64,000 bases of DNA from Lachnospiraceae bacterium (GCA_017442585.1 JAFRZM010000011.1:124001-188000), one strand, 5' to 3'. Counted from the first letter of the stretch, positions 9,128 to 18,530 are shown. The notes: generated by a model not told the origin, from the sequence alone. Numbers and translations: made by a program.

Positions 9128-10375
9128 ATGGCTTTAAAGAAGAAACCTGTTACCGGAATGCGTGACATCTTACCGGATGAGATGGTGCTGCGTGATTACG
9201 TGCAGGACGTTATAAAAAAGACCTACAGATCGTTTGGATTCACACCAATCGAGACGCCTTGCATGGAAGATATAGAGAATCTTTCTTCAAAGCAGGGCGG
9301 AGAAAACGAGAAGCTTATATTTAAGGTATTAAAGCGCGGTGAGAAGCTCGACCTTGAAAACGCAAAGGACGAAATCGACGTAGTTGATATGGGATTAAGA
9401 TATGACCTTACACTTCCTTTATCAAGATATTATTCAAATCACGCAAACGAATTGAATCAGCCGTTTAAGGCATTACAGATCGGTAACGTATGGCGTGCGG
9501 ACAGACCTCAACGTGGTCGCTACAGACAGTTTGTACAGTGCGATATCGATATATTCGGCGAAGCTTCGAATATCGCTGAAATCGAGCTTATAAACGCTAC
9601 AACGACATGCCTTTCAAGACTTTCGTTTAAGAATTTTGAGATTAAGATAAATGAGCGTCGCCTTCTTAAAGCAATGGCAAAGTACGCAGGCTTTAAAGAA
9701 GAAAATTATGACGATGTATTTATAATCCTTGATAAGATGGATAAAATCGGACTTGACGGTGTCAGAGAAGACTTAATCGCTTGCGAATTTGATGTAGCGG
9801 CAGTCGATAAGTACCTTGATTTATTTAAGAAAATCGAAGAATCCGGAGACGGTCTTGATTATTTATTAAAGACGCTTGATGAGGAAGCATCTGACCCGAT
9901 TAATTCTTTAAAAGAGATTATCGGTGCGGTTAATAAAATAAAGAACGATGATTTCAAGATAGTATTCGATCCGACACTTGTTCGCGGTATGGGATATTAC
10001 ACAGGAACAATATTTGAAATCGCGCTTCCTGAATTCGGTGGTGCTTGCGGCGGTGGCGGAAGATACGATAAGATGGTTGGAAACTTTACAGGATCTGATG
10101 TTCCTGCTTGCGGGTTTTCAATCGGATTTGAAAGAATCATCCTTCTTTTAACTGAGAGCGGATTCAAGATTCCGGGTGCACCGAAGAAAATCTGCTTCAT
10201 GGTAGATAAAAAGTATCCGGTAGAAAAGCTTTCGGACGTTATGAACGAAGCCAATAAGCTTAGAGAAGCCGGCGAAACGGTTCTTGTCGTTAAGATGAAT
10301 AAGAATAAGAAATTCCAGAAAGAACAGCTTGAAGCATCGGGTTATACCGAGTTCAAAGAGTTCTTTGCAGATTAA
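9128..10375 (+). CDS. hisS: Histidyl-tRNA synthetase
   Basis: A 415-residue class II aminoacyl-tRNA synthetase. VTGMRDILPDE is the typical N-terminal HisRS opening. DMGLRYDLTLPLSRY and QIGNVWRADRPQRGRYRQF form motif 2 and its surroundings. LVRGMGYYTGTIFE is the histidine-specific HisA-type block. ACGFSIGFERI is motif 3, with its conserved arginine. A short C-terminal anticodon-binding domain follows (about 325-415). It is coupled to aspS, as is common in bacteria, with 19 bases between them. No T-box leader is visible, and it appears to be transcribed from the rel promoter. Confidence 0.95.
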   Translation: MALKKKPVTGMRDILPDEMVLRDYVQDVIKKTYRSFGFTPIETPCMEDIENLSSKQGGENEKLIFKVLKRGEKLDLENAKDEIDVVDMGLRYDLTLPLSRYYSNHANELNQPFKALQIGNVWRADRPQRGRYRQFVQCDIDIFGEASNIAEIELINATTTCLSRLSFKNFEIKINERRLLKAMAKYAGFKEENYDDVFIILDKMDKIGLDGVREDLIACEFDVAAVDKYLDLFKKIEESGDGLDYLLKTLDEEASDPINSLKEIIGAVNKIKNDDFKIVFDPTLVRGMGYYTGTIFEIALPEFGGACGGGGRYDKMVGNFTGSDVPACGFSIGFERIILLLTESGFKIPGAPKKICFMVDKKYPVEKLSDVMNEANKLREAGETVLVVKMNKNKKFQKEQLEASGYTEFKEFFAD

Positions 10376-10394
10376 GTATAAAGGAGAAAGTAAA

Positions 10395-12167
10395 ATGCAG
10401 TCACGTACACATACATGTGGTGAATTAAGAGCGACAAACGTAGGCGAAAAGGTTACGCTTGTAGGCTGGCTTGAAAATTTCCGTGAAGTCGGAAGTAACT
10501 TGGGATTCGTAGTAATGAGGGATTTCTACGGTACAACTCAGGTAGTAGTTGAAACAGAAGAAATGATGGCGGCTTTTAAGCCTATCAATAAGGAATCTAC
10601 AATTAAGGTAGAAGGTGTTGTAAGAGAAAGAAGTTCCAAGAACAACAAGATTTCTACAGGTGATATCGAAGTAGTACCTGAAAACGTTACAGTACTCGGT
10701 AAATGTATCTACAACGAATTACCATTCGAAGTTAACAGAAGCCGTGAGGCAGATGAAACACAAAGACTTAAGTATAGATATTTAGATTTAAGAAACCCTG
10801 AAGTTAAGAATAACATCATTCTTAGATGTAATGTTGTAAAAGCACTTCGTGATGCAATGTCTGCACATGGATTTATGGAGATTACAACTCCTATCCTTAC
10901 AGCATCATCACCGGAAGGTGCAAGAGATTACCTTGTTCCTGCAAGAAAGCATCCGGGTAAGTTCTATGCACTTCCGCAGGCACCACAGCAGTTTAAGCAG
11001 CTTTTAATGGTATCGGGTATCGACAGATACTTCCAGATCGCACCGTGCTTTAGAGATGAGGATGCAAGAGGCGACAGATGTCCGGGTGAATTCTACCAGC
11101 TTGATATGGAAATGGCTTTTGCCTCACAGGAAGATGTATTCGAAGTATTGGAAGATGTTCTTCCGCCAATCTTTGCAAAATACGGTAAGTATGATATTGC
11201 ATCATCTGCACCGTTTAAGAGAATTCCTTATCTTGAGGCAATGGAGAATTACGGTTCAGATAAGCCGGATTTACGTATCGACCTTCGCGTAAAGGATGTA
11301 ACAGATATCTTAGAATCTTGCGGCTTTGATAAGTTCACAGGTAATGTGATAAAGGCAGTTAAAGTTTCTAACTGTACAGAAAGCCGTAAGGTTGTAGACG
11401 GACTTTGCGAGCAGGTGGAAGTACAGGCAGGAGATAAGCCTTACTGGTTTAAGATGGATGAAAATGGCGAAATCGTCGGTGGCATTTCCAAATTCGTTAA
11501 GCCTGTAGCCGATAAGGTAATCGCAGCACTTGATCTTAATAAGAATGACCTCGTTGTAGTTGCTGCAGCTAAGAAGACTCAGGCAATTAAGACTTCGGGT
11601 GTTATCGTTAAGACATTCGGTAATGCAATTCCGGGTCATATTGATAGAGAACGTTATGAATTCTGCTGGATAGTAGACTTCCCGATGTATGAGATTGGAG
11701 AAGAGTCAGGCGAGCTTGAATTCTGTCATAACCCATTCTCTATGCCGTCAGGCGGCATAGAGACTCTTGAAAAAGCAGAGCGAGGAGAAATCGATCCGCT
11801 TACAATTACTGCAGATCAGTATGACCTCGTAGTTAACGGTATCGAGCTTTCATCAGGTGCGGTAAGAAACCACGATCCTGAGATAATGATTAAGGCATTT
11901 AAGATGGTAAACCTTGGCGAAGAGGACGTTAAGAGCAAGTTCCCGGCAATGTACAATGCATTTTGTTACGGTGCTCCGCCTCATGCAGGTATTGCACCGG
12001 GTGTAGACCGTATGGTTATGCTTCTTGCAGGTGAGGATTCAATCCGTGAGGTTATTCCGTTCCCTATGAACAAGAATGCCCAGGATATCATGATGGGTGC
12101 ACCGTCAGAAGTAACACAAAAGCAGCTTGATGAGTTAAACATCGCCATTACAAAGAAGGAAGATTAA
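10395..12167 (+). CDS. aspS: Aspartyl-tRNA synthetase
   Basis: A 590-residue bacterial-type AspRS. It has an N-terminal OB-fold anticodon domain (about 1-105; GELRATNVGEKVTLVGWLEN), class II catalytic core motifs (motif 2 FQIAPCFRDEDARGDR, motif 3 PGVDRMVMLLAG) and the inserted GAD domain (about 290-420) typical of bacterial enzymes. I chose the ATG at 10395, preceded by AAGGAG at 10381-10386. An upstream in-frame start would overlap hisS and add residues absent from the family. Whether it is discriminating (Asp only) or also charges tRNA-Asn cannot be fixed here, though an asnS is present at 21528. It is the last gene of the rel operon. Confidence 0.95.
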   Translation: MQSRTHTCGELRATNVGEKVTLVGWLENFREVGSNLGFVVMRDFYGTTQVVVETEEMMAAFKPINKESTIKVEGVVRERSSKNNKISTGDIEVVPENVTVLGKCIYNELPFEVNRSREADETQRLKYRYLDLRNPEVKNNIILRCNVVKALRDAMSAHGFMEITTPILTASSPEGARDYLVPARKHPGKFYALPQAPQQFKQLLMVSGIDRYFQIAPCFRDEDARGDRCPGEFYQLDMEMAFASQEDVFEVLEDVLPPIFAKYGKYDIASSAPFKRIPYLEAMENYGSDKPDLRIDLRVKDVTDILESCGFDKFTGNVIKAVKVSNCTESRKVVDGLCEQVEVQAGDKPYWFKMDENGEIVGGISKFVKPVADKVIAALDLNKNDLVVVAAAKKTQAIKTSGVIVKTFGNAIPGHIDRERYEFCWIVDFPMYEIGEESGELEFCHNPFSMPSGGIETLEKAERGEIDPLTITADQYDLVVNGIELSSGAVRNHDPEIMIKAFKMVNLGEEDVKSKFPAMYNAFCYGAPPHAGIAPGVDRMVMLLAGEDSIREVIPFPMNKNAQDIMMGAPSEVTQKQLDELNIAITKKED

Positions 12168-12227
12168 CTTTTTCCTAAAAGATATAAAATTTAGAAAAAA
12201 TAATAATAAAAATATAAAATATAGTGT

Positions 12228-12254
12228 TAAGTAATAAGGTAAGGATACCGATAT
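12228..12254 (+). promoter_or_regulatory. Candidate sigma-28 (SigD/FliA)-type flagellar promoter
   Basis: TAAG at 12228-12231, 15-base spacer, ACCGATAT at 12247-12254. The SigD consensus is TAAA-N15-GCCGATAT, so this matches 3 of 4 and 7 of 8 bases with exact spacing. A sigma-A -10-like TATAAT overlaps (12252-12257) but has no good -35. Confidence 0.5.
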
Positions 12255-12308
12255 AATAAATGACACGTAATGTTTTGCTTTCATATATAGTACCAAGGAG
12301 GGTAGAAT

Positions 12309-12869
12309 ATGGATATGAGAATGGAAGCCGTAACGGCGTATAGCAGGACAAACTCAGGGATGAGCGTCGAAAACAACACCGCGAAAAGCGGACGTGTTTT
12401 AATGAAAACGGAAGCGGAAACGTTGGTAGAAGGAACACCGGCAGCAGTATACGAGAGAAGTTCTCTTATAGAAGAACTTAAGAATGACGCCGCAAAACGT
12501 ACCGCAGAGCTTTCATCAATGGTTAAAGACTTAATGTCTACCCAGGCGGGCATCTCAAATGCAAGCGATGACGATGTTTGGAAGTTTTTGGCAAGCGGAA
12601 ACTTTACAGTTTCTGAGGCAGCCAAGGTAAAAGCGAAAGAGCTTATATCCGAAGACGGATATTACGGTGTTGAAAAGACATCCGAACGTATCTTACAGTT
12701 TGCAAAAGCACTTTCAGGCGGAGACGCATCAAAGGCCGATTCTCTTCTTGATGCATTCAAGAAAGGATACGAGCAGGCTACAAAGTCATGGGGTAAAGAA
12801 CTTCCTGATATTTGTAAAGATACTTATGATAAGGTTGTCGAAAAATTCGATAGCTGGAAGAATGAGTAG
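12309..12869 (+). CDS. Conserved protein with a C-terminal domain resembling DUF5610-like, flagellum-associated proteins
   Basis: A 186-residue soluble protein without signal peptide. The first 55 residues are polar and probably unstructured. The middle (about 58-85) is helical. The C-terminal third (YYGVEKTSERILQFAKAL, then AFKKGYEQATKSWG and LPDICKDTYDKVVEKFDSW) matches a pattern I recall from small clostridial proteins of unknown function, often found in motile species and related to DUF5610. The pattern is recalled, not searched. The gene is a single transcription unit between a candidate flagellar sigma promoter and a terminator, which supports a link to motility. The ribosome site CAAGGAGGG lies just before the start. 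The biochemical role is unknown. Confidence 0.6.
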   Translation: MDMRMEAVTAYSRTNSGMSVENNTAKSGRVLMKTEAETLVEGTPAAVYERSSLIEELKNDAAKRTAELSSMVKDLMSTQAGISNASDDDVWKFLASGNFTVSEAAKVKAKELISEDGYYGVEKTSERILQFAKALSGGDASKADSLLDAFKKGYEQATKSWGKELPDICKDTYDKVVEKFDSWKNE

Positions 12870-12892
12870 TAATGTAAAACTTAATACTAAGA

Positions 12893-12923
12893 AAGGTCCG
12901 AAGGATTACCTTCGGATCTTTTT
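12893..12923 (+). terminator. Intrinsic terminator after the 12309 gene
   Basis: A 12-bp stem (12893-12904 with 12909-12920, one G-T pair), ATTA loop, ending in a run of T. Confidence 0.85.
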
Positions 12924-12971
12924 ATTTACTGAGAAACGTTTCCTTATAATAAATAATTTATATAGCATCCC

Positions 12972-13000
12972 TTGACTTTTTTTAAGAGAATGATTATTGT
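12972..13000 (+). promoter_or_regulatory. Sigma-A promoter of the ispE operon
   Basis: TTGACT at 12972-12977, 17-base spacer, TATTGT at 12995-13000, about 70 bases before the chosen ispE start. Confidence 0.55.
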
Positions 13001-13069
13001 ATTTTGTATACAAGAAAATACAACTTTAGTACAATTTTTGATTTCAAGGCGAAAGTAGGTAGAAGGTTT

Positions 13070-13963
13070 ATGGATAGAATCGTTATGAAAAAGCCTGCTA
13101 AGATTAACTTGGGACTTGATATAAAAGGTATAAGGGACAACGGTTACCACGATGTAAAGATGGTAATGCAGACCGTATCTATATGCGATGAACTTGTATT
13201 AAGAAAACTTGATGAAGATACGGTTATAATGAAGACCAATGTGTGCTTTGTACCGACAGATGACAGAAACTTAGTAGTCCGTGCCATAAAGATGTTGAAA
13301 GAAGAATTCAATATTAAAAGCGGTGTAAGAGCTGACCTTAAGAAAGTTATTCCTGTGTCTGCCGGAATGGCGGGAGGCTCGACAGACGCTGCTGGAGCGT
13401 TACAGGCCATGAATGAGCTCTTTGCCCTGGGGCTTTCTAAAGAAGAGCTTAAAGAACGTGGTGTAAAGCTCGGTGCGGATATACCGTTTTGTATAGAGGG
13501 TAACACGGCACTTTCGGAAGGAATAGGTGAGGTTTTAACTGTACTTCCTAAGCCGCCGCATGCGAAGTTACTTGTTATAAAGCCGAAGTGCTCGGTATCT
13601 ACGAAGTGGGTATACGAGGAATACGATAGACTGGTTAAAGAAAAAGGTTTCGATAATCTTTATCACCCGGATATAGATAAAATTGTAGATGCCTTAAAGA
13701 ATAATGATTTATCCGCGCTTTGTACTCAAATGGGTAACACTTTGGAAGAAGTAACGATTAAAAGACATCCTATCATTAAAGAATTAAAGGATAAGATGAC
13801 TAAGCTTGGCGCGATTAAAGCTTTAATGAGCGGAAGCGGCCCTACGGTATTTGGTGTGTTTAATGAAGATGCGGATTTAAATAAAGCAAAAGAGTACTTT
13901 AAGGACTTTAAAGGAATAGATGAACCTTTTATTTGTGAGTTTTTGAATGAAGATGAGGAGTAA
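13070..13963 (+). CDS. ispE: 4-(cytidine 5'-diphospho)-2-C-methyl-D-erythritol kinase
   Basis: A 297-residue GHMP kinase of the non-mevalonate isoprenoid route; it phosphorylates CDP-methylerythritol. KKPAKINLGLDIKG is the substrate-binding N-terminus. PVSAGMAGGSTDAAGAL is the ATP-binding glycine-rich loop. ALMSGSGPTVFG is GHMP motif 3. I took the ATG at 13070. A TTG at 13004 in the same frame would add 22 residues outside the family, and the predicted promoter runs almost up to it. The same pathway reappears with ispA and dxs near 51 kb. The GntR gene starts 3 bases after its stop. Confidence 0.93.
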   Translation: MDRIVMKKPAKINLGLDIKGIRDNGYHDVKMVMQTVSICDELVLRKLDEDTVIMKTNVCFVPTDDRNLVVRAIKMLKEEFNIKSGVRADLKKVIPVSAGMAGGSTDAAGALQAMNELFALGLSKEELKERGVKLGADIPFCIEGNTALSEGIGEVLTVLPKPPHAKLLVIKPKCSVSTKWVYEEYDRLVKEKGFDNLYHPDIDKIVDALKNNDLSALCTQMGNTLEEVTIKRHPIIKELKDKMTKLGAIKALMSGSGPTVFGVFNEDADLNKAKEYFKDFKGIDEPFICEFLNEDEE

Positions 13964-13966
13964 TAT

Positions 13967-14638
13967 ATGGCGAATCTCGAACTTGTTATAAATGATTATC
14001 TGCCACTTAGAGATGTTGTATATCAGACATTAAGAAATGCGATACTTAAAGGAGAATTAAAGCCGGGCGAGCGTCTTATGGAAATGAAGCTTGCAGGTAA
14101 GCTTGGGGTTTCCAGAACTCCGATTAGAGAAGCAATTCGTATGCTTGAGCAGGAAGGCCTTGCCATAACTATTCCGCGTCACGGCGCACAGGTTGCGAAA
14201 ATGACTCAGAAGGATATGGACGATGTATATGAAGTGCGTCGTGCCTTAGAGACTCTTGCGATGAAATACGTAAGCGGTAATATGACAACAGAGCAGATAG
14301 CGGATCTTCGTTATGCCGAGAAAGTATTTGAAGAAGCTGTAGCAGACGGTGACAGTGATAAAATAGAGCAAAAGGACACTGAATTTCATATGGTTATTTA
14401 TGAAGCAACCGGAAATATGCGTCTCGGTTCAATAATGACGACTATATCCGAGCAGTTATCAAGATACAGATGGGCATATCTCCTCCATCATAAGCAGTTA
14501 AAACAGGTTATAGATGAGCATAGAGCACTGGTTGATGCAATAGAAAGCGGAGACTATGAAAAGTGTTTAAAGGCTACGATGGATCATTTAAACAGCCAGG
14601 AAGAGATAATTAAGGAAGTTATTAAGGCAAATAACTAA
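13967..14638 (+). CDS. GntR-family transcriptional regulator, FadR/FCD subfamily
   Basis: A 223-residue regulator. The N-terminal winged helix (about 12-75) shows the GntR signature: LRNAILKGELKPGERLMEMKLAGKLGVSRTPIREAIRML in two blocks. The C-terminal all-helical FCD domain (about 85-215) has the usual Asp/His residues for a metal-bound carboxylate ligand (KDTEFHMVIYEATGN, DEHRALVDAI). FCD regulators normally sense an organic acid or sugar acid. The target genes are not obvious: the neighbours are ispE, 3 bases upstream, and murI, 12 bases downstream, both housekeeping. It may act elsewhere in the genome. Confidence 0.9.
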   Translation: MANLELVINDYLPLRDVVYQTLRNAILKGELKPGERLMEMKLAGKLGVSRTPIREAIRMLEQEGLAITIPRHGAQVAKMTQKDMDDVYEVRRALETLAMKYVSGNMTTEQIADLRYAEKVFEEAVADGDSDKIEQKDTEFHMVIYEATGNMRLGSIMTTISEQLSRYRWAYLLHHKQLKQVIDEHRALVDAIESGDYEKCLKATMDHLNSQEEIIKEVIKANN

Positions 14639-14650
14639 TAGAGGTAGAAT

Positions 14651-15478
14651 ATGGGTAATATAGATATAAAAAATGCGCCTGTAGGCGTTTTTGACTCCGG
14701 CGTCGGTGGCTTAACCGTTGCGCGTGAAATAATGCGTCAGATGCCAAATGAAAGAATCGTATACTTCGGTGATACCGCGCGTGTACCGTACGGTAGTAAA
14801 TCAAAGGCTACAATTATAAGATATTCAAGACAGATAATAAACTTTTTAAAGACAAAAGAGGTAAAAGCTATCGTCGTAGCATGTAACACTGCCTCTGCGT
14901 ACGCTTTGGAAGAACTTCGCGGAGAACTTGATATTCCGATAATCGGTGTGGTAAAGCCGGGTGCGGAAGTTGCAGCCAATATTACAAAGAACGGCAAGAT
15001 CGGTGTTATAGGAACCGTAGGTACGATAGAAAGTAAGCTTTATAACAAATGCATAAGAGAACATAATGAGTCGGCAGAGGTATTCGGTACTCCGTGCCCG
15101 CTTTTCGTGCCGCTTGTTGAGGAAGGATGGATAAACGATACGGTAACTATGGAAGTAGCAAAGCGTTATCTTGCACCTTTACAGGATACGGGAATTGATA
15201 CACTTATCTTGGGCTGTACACATTACCCGCTTTTAAGAAATCTTATCGGCGAGATAATGGGTAACGATGTAACTCTCGTTAACCCTGCATATGAGACAGC
15301 GGTCAAGCTTTCTAAGATGCTTGAAGAATCGGGTATTAAGTGCGATGCCCCGGTAAAGGCACGAGCTCCTCATGAGTTTTTCGTATCCGATGCGGCTGAA
15401 CGTTTTATGTCCTTTGCAAATTCGATTCTGCCTTATGACGTTGATACGACAAAAGTTGTATCTATTGAGGAATATTAG
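14651..15478 (+). CDS. murI: Glutamate racemase
   Basis: A 275-residue enzyme that makes D-glutamate for peptidoglycan in the cytoplasm. Both catalytic cysteines lie in their motifs: IVVACNTASAYAL (about residue 78) and TLILGCTHYPLL (about residue 189). The N-terminus VGVFDSGVGGLTV and YFGDTARVPYGSKS are family hallmarks. Length is normal. Its stop directly precedes the ATG of the DUF1934 gene, so translation is likely coupled. Confidence 0.96.
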   Translation: MGNIDIKNAPVGVFDSGVGGLTVAREIMRQMPNERIVYFGDTARVPYGSKSKATIIRYSRQIINFLKTKEVKAIVVACNTASAYALEELRGELDIPIIGVVKPGAEVAANITKNGKIGVIGTVGTIESKLYNKCIREHNESAEVFGTPCPLFVPLVEEGWINDTVTMEVAKRYLAPLQDTGIDTLILGCTHYPLLRNLIGEIMGNDVTLVNPAYETAVKLSKMLEESGIKCDAPVKARAPHEFFVSDAAERFMSFANSILPYDVDTTKVVSIEEY

Positions 15479-15901
15479 ATGGATAATGAAAAGGGCGAAG
15501 TTAAAGTTATAATATCGGCGGTACATAGAGCGATAGATTCAAATGAAACTGATAAAATAAAAACAGAAACTATAGGTAAATTTACATACAAAAACTACAT
15601 TTTATATGTATCATATGATGAGGAAGGAAGTAAGAATCTTTTAAAGATTAAATCGGATAGCGTAGAGCTTATTAAAAAGGGCGAGCTTTCTTCCGAATTC
15701 CGTTTCGAAAACGGGAATGAGCATTTTTCCTCTTACAAAACACCATTTGGCGAGTTTTCAATAGGGGTAAGGACTGATATACTTTCCGTAGAGGGTGACC
15801 TTGCGGAAGGAAATGTTAACGTCGGTATTAAGTATAGGTTGTTTACCGACCTTGTACCGACTTCGGATTGTACTTTAGATATTAGCATTATAAATAAATA
15901 A
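15479..15901 (+). CDS. DUF1934 (YwiB-like) beta-barrel protein
   Basis: A 140-residue soluble protein with a DUF1934 lipocalin-like pattern: alternating strands, with [37 protein letters not shown] and [11 protein letters not shown]. The final segment ([19 protein letters not shown], LDISIINK) closes the barrel. Function is unknown in the family; B. subtilis ywiB sits next to argS. Here it follows murI with no gap (TAG then ATG) and precedes the hydrogenase-chemoreceptor gene by 22 bases. Confidence 0.75.
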   Translation: MDNEKGEVKVIISAVHRAIDSNETDKIKTETIGKFTYKNYILYVSYDEEGSKNLLKIKSDSVELIKKGELSSEFRFENGNEHFSSYKTPFGEFSIGVRTDILSVEGDLAEGNVNVGIKYRLFTDLVPTSDCTLDISIINK

Positions 15902-15923
15902 TTACAGAATAAGGAGTATGAAA

Positions 15924-17858
15924 ATGGTAGCGGAAAAGATTGTTTACACTAATGACAAGTGCGCGGGATGTAAGAAATGTATCAGAGTTTGCAGCGTGTG
16001 GGGTGCAAACACGGCAACAATGAATGAAAATGGCGAGTGTAGAATCGATATCGATCCTAAGATGTGTATCGCATGTGGCGCATGTTTTAGTGTATGCGGT
16101 CATAATGCGAGAGAGTATCTTGATGATACAGAGCGTTTCTTCGATGACCTTAAGAAGGGAGAAAAGATTTCAATAATCCTTGCTCCTGCATTTAAGGCCA
16201 ATTACTATAACGAGTATGAAACGGTACTCGGCGGACTTAAAAACTGCGGTGTAAACAGAATATTAAGTGTATCTTACGGTGCAGATATCTGTACATGGGG
16301 ATATATTAATTATATTCAGAAGCATAACTTCTTAGGCGGTATTTCACAGCCTTGTCCTGCTGTAGTAAATTACATCGAGAAGTATGTGCCTGAGCTTATA
16401 AATAAGCTTATGCCAATTCATTCTCCTATGATGTGTACGGCAATCTATGCCAAGAAGTATATGGGATTAACAGATAAGATTGCCTTCATAAGCCCATGTA
16501 TGGCTAAGAAGGATGAAATTGCAGATCCTAATACTCATGAATACGTAGAATATAACGTGACATTTGATCATTTAATGAAGTATGTGCGTGAACATAATAT
16601 TAAAGGTGCTCCTGTATCTGATGAAATCGAATACGGTCTTGGTTCAATCTATCCTATGCCTGGTGGATTAAAGGAGAATGTATTCTGGTTACTTGGTGAA
16701 GATGCTGTTATTCGTCAGGTTGAGGGCGACCAGCATATGTATGAGTACCTTGAGAATAATAAGGACAGAATTAAGAACGGCAGAACACCTTATCTTTTCA
16801 TCGATGCATTAAACTGCGGACAGGGTTGTCTTTGCGGTACAGGTACGGAACCTCAGATTAAGTCTACAGATGATGCATATTATGCGGTTGAACGTATTAA
16901 GGCAGAAAGCAAGAACTTCTCGAAGAAGAGTGCATGGGGTAAGAAGCTTACACCTGCACAGCGTCTTGATAGATTAAACAAAGAGTTTTCAAAACTTAAC
17001 CTTGAAGACTTTGTACGTCATTATACAGATAAGAGTAAGGAATGTGTCGTAAAAGAGCCACCGGCTGAGGAAGTCGAGAAAATCTTTGCAAAGATGCATA
17101 AGGATACTCACGAGAAGCGTACAATTAACTGTCACAGTTGCGGTTATTCAACTTGTGAGCGTATGGCAAAAGCTATATATAACGGATTCGATCAGGTAGA
17201 AAACTGTATCCATTACATGAAGGAAATGGTAGAACTCGAAGAGGTTAATAATAAGAAGCTTATCTCTGAGATGGAAGAGCTTAAGAGCGCAGATAAGGAA
17301 AGACAGGAGACTATGGCTAAGGGAATCGAGCAGGAATTCGGTCTTTTGGATGCGACAGTAGATAAGATGGCTGCAGATTCTAAGGAGAATGCAAAAAACA
17401 GCCGTGAAATCGTAGATGCAGTTACAAACGTAAAGGAATTTACGGAAGGACTTAGAAGCTCGCTTAAAGATATCGAGGAATACCTTAATAACCTTGAGAA
17501 GAATAACGAGGACGTTATTAATATCGCAGGTCAGACTAACCTTCTTGCTTTAAATGCTTCTATTGAAGCTGCCCGTGCGGGTGATGCAGGTAGAGGCTTC
17601 GCTGTAGTTGCTGATCAGATTAAGATCTTAGCTGATGATTCAAAGAACACGGCAAGCGAGAGTAATCAGACTAAGGAAGATATCGGAGTTGCAATTAATA
17701 AACTTCTTACAAATGCAAACGAACTTACAGAAGTTGTTAACAATGCAGAAGAAGGAATCAAGAAACTTGCTGATTCTTCAGAAAGTATAATAGAAGCAAC
17801 GGATAAGGTTTCAAGAGTATCCGCAACAGTTAAAGATAAACTTTCAGAAATGATTTAA
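15924..17858 (+). CDS. Soluble chemoreceptor-like protein fused to an [FeFe]-hydrogenase-like domain
   Basis: A 644-residue protein without membrane segments. Domains: two 4Fe-4S ferredoxin motifs (C13, C16, C19, C23 and C48, C51, C54, C58); an iron-only hydrogenase large-subunit domain (about 75-360); a 4Fe-4S 'Fes' motif ([14 protein letters not shown], near 395); and a methyl-accepting chemotaxis signalling domain with hairpin tip [19 protein letters not shown] (about 550). The four H-cluster cysteines are kept: SQPCP (C144), SPCMAKK (C192) and NCGQGC (C298, C302). The proton-relay Cys that precedes the first ligand in catalytic enzymes is Pro. I infer a redox or H2 sensor speaking to CheA/CheW, not a hydrogen-producing enzyme. 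The start at 15924 was chosen for its spacing from AAGGAG (7 bases). Confidence 0.85.
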   Translation: MVAEKIVYTNDKCAGCKKCIRVCSVWGANTATMNENGECRIDIDPKMCIACGACFSVCGHNAREYLDDTERFFDDLKKGEKISIILAPAFKANYYNEYETVLGGLKNCGVNRILSVSYGADICTWGYINYIQKHNFLGGISQPCPAVVNYIEKYVPELINKLMPIHSPMMCTAIYAKKYMGLTDKIAFISPCMAKKDEIADPNTHEYVEYNVTFDHLMKYVREHNIKGAPVSDEIEYGLGSIYPMPGGLKENVFWLLGEDAVIRQVEGDQHMYEYLENNKDRIKNGRTPYLFIDALNCGQGCLCGTGTEPQIKSTDDAYYAVERIKAESKNFSKKSAWGKKLTPAQRLDRLNKEFSKLNLEDFVRHYTDKSKECVVKEPPAEEVEKIFAKMHKDTHEKRTINCHSCGYSTCERMAKAIYNGFDQVENCIHYMKEMVELEEVNNKKLISEMEELKSADKERQETMAKGIEQEFGLLDATVDKMAADSKENAKNSREIVDAVTNVKEFTEGLRSSLKDIEEYLNNLEKNNEDVINIAGQTNLLALNASIEAARAGDAGRGFAVVADQIKILADDSKNTASESNQTKEDIGVAINKLLTNANELTEVVNNAEEGIKKLADSSESIIEATDKVSRVSATVKDKLSEMI

Positions 17859-17883
17859 TTGTGTTATTATAATATCTGGTGAC

Positions 17884-17920
17884 GAAAAGATGTGACAGTA
17901 GTCACATCTTTTCTTTTATT
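17884..17920 (+). terminator. Intrinsic terminator of the ispE-to-chemoreceptor operon
   Basis: GAAAAGATGTGAC (17884-17896) pairs perfectly with GTCACATCTTTTC (17901-17913), AGTA loop, T-rich tail. Confidence 0.9.
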
Positions 17921-17957
17921 GTTGAGACATATTTAAAGAATAAGGAGAAGAGGGTTT

Positions 17958-18530
17958 ATGAGAAAGAAGCTTAAAGGATTGCTTGGGGTATTCTTAAGTT
18001 TTGTATTAGTGCTGACACTTATGCCGGAGACATGTATTCAGGTAAAAGCGGATACTACCGGTACCGTCAAGGCATTGCTTACGGCGGACCGCACTATGTA
18101 TGTTATTTGTGATACGAATTCGTATAATACAAATGATACATATGAAGGAAAGACTATTACTAATGTGTATCCTTGCGATGCCGGAACCGGAAACGGCGCA
18201 ATGGCGGATTATAATGCTTATTTGGATGCTCCTTGGTATAGTAATCGAGATAATATTTTAGCTGTTGTTATAGGAGATGATGTAACACGTATAGGAGTAA
18301 AAGCATTTTGTTGGTGTGATAGAATAAGCAGACTAACTATATCAGATTCAGTAACATCTATAGGTGACAGGGCATTTTATGGCTGTCAGGCATTGGGGAA
18401 TATTACGATACCGGCTACAATAACATTTATAGACGACCTTGCGTTTGGGAGGTGTGACGCATTGCAGAGTATTACCATACCGGTTACCGTATTGACATGG
18501 GGGGGATGCAGTTTTTTGGGGTTGCGATAA
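17958..18530 (+). CDS. BspA-type leucine-rich-repeat surface protein, 5' part of a frameshifted gene
   Basis: The first 190 residues of a secreted cell-surface protein. It opens with a signal peptide (1-31; LGVFLSFVLVLTLMPET, then VKA-D), followed by a short N-domain and the first LRR_5 repeats of the BspA type, with units such as SIGDRAFYGC and FIDDLAFGRC. The frame ends at a TAA at 18528, just after G7 (18499-18505) and T6 (18512-18517) tracts. The same repeat series continues at once in the +1 frame. Removing one base from either tract restores a single protein of about 650 residues. This is therefore half of one gene, either truly broken or mis-sequenced. The ribosome site AAGGAG precedes the ATG. 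Confidence 0.75.
   Translation: MRKKLKGLLGVFLSFVLVLTLMPETCIQVKADTTGTVKALLTADRTMYVICDTNSYNTNDTYEGKTITNVYPCDAGTGNGAMADYNAYLDAPWYSNRDNILAVVIGDDVTRIGVKAFCWCDRISRLTISDSVTSIGDRAFYGCQALGNITIPATITFIDDLAFGRCDALQSITIPVTVLTWGGCSFLGLR

Noticed and set aside
15924..17858. A catalytic hydrogen-producing hydrogenase
   Set aside because: The proton-relay Cys before the first H-cluster ligand is Pro and the C-terminus is an MCP signalling domain; a sensor fits better.
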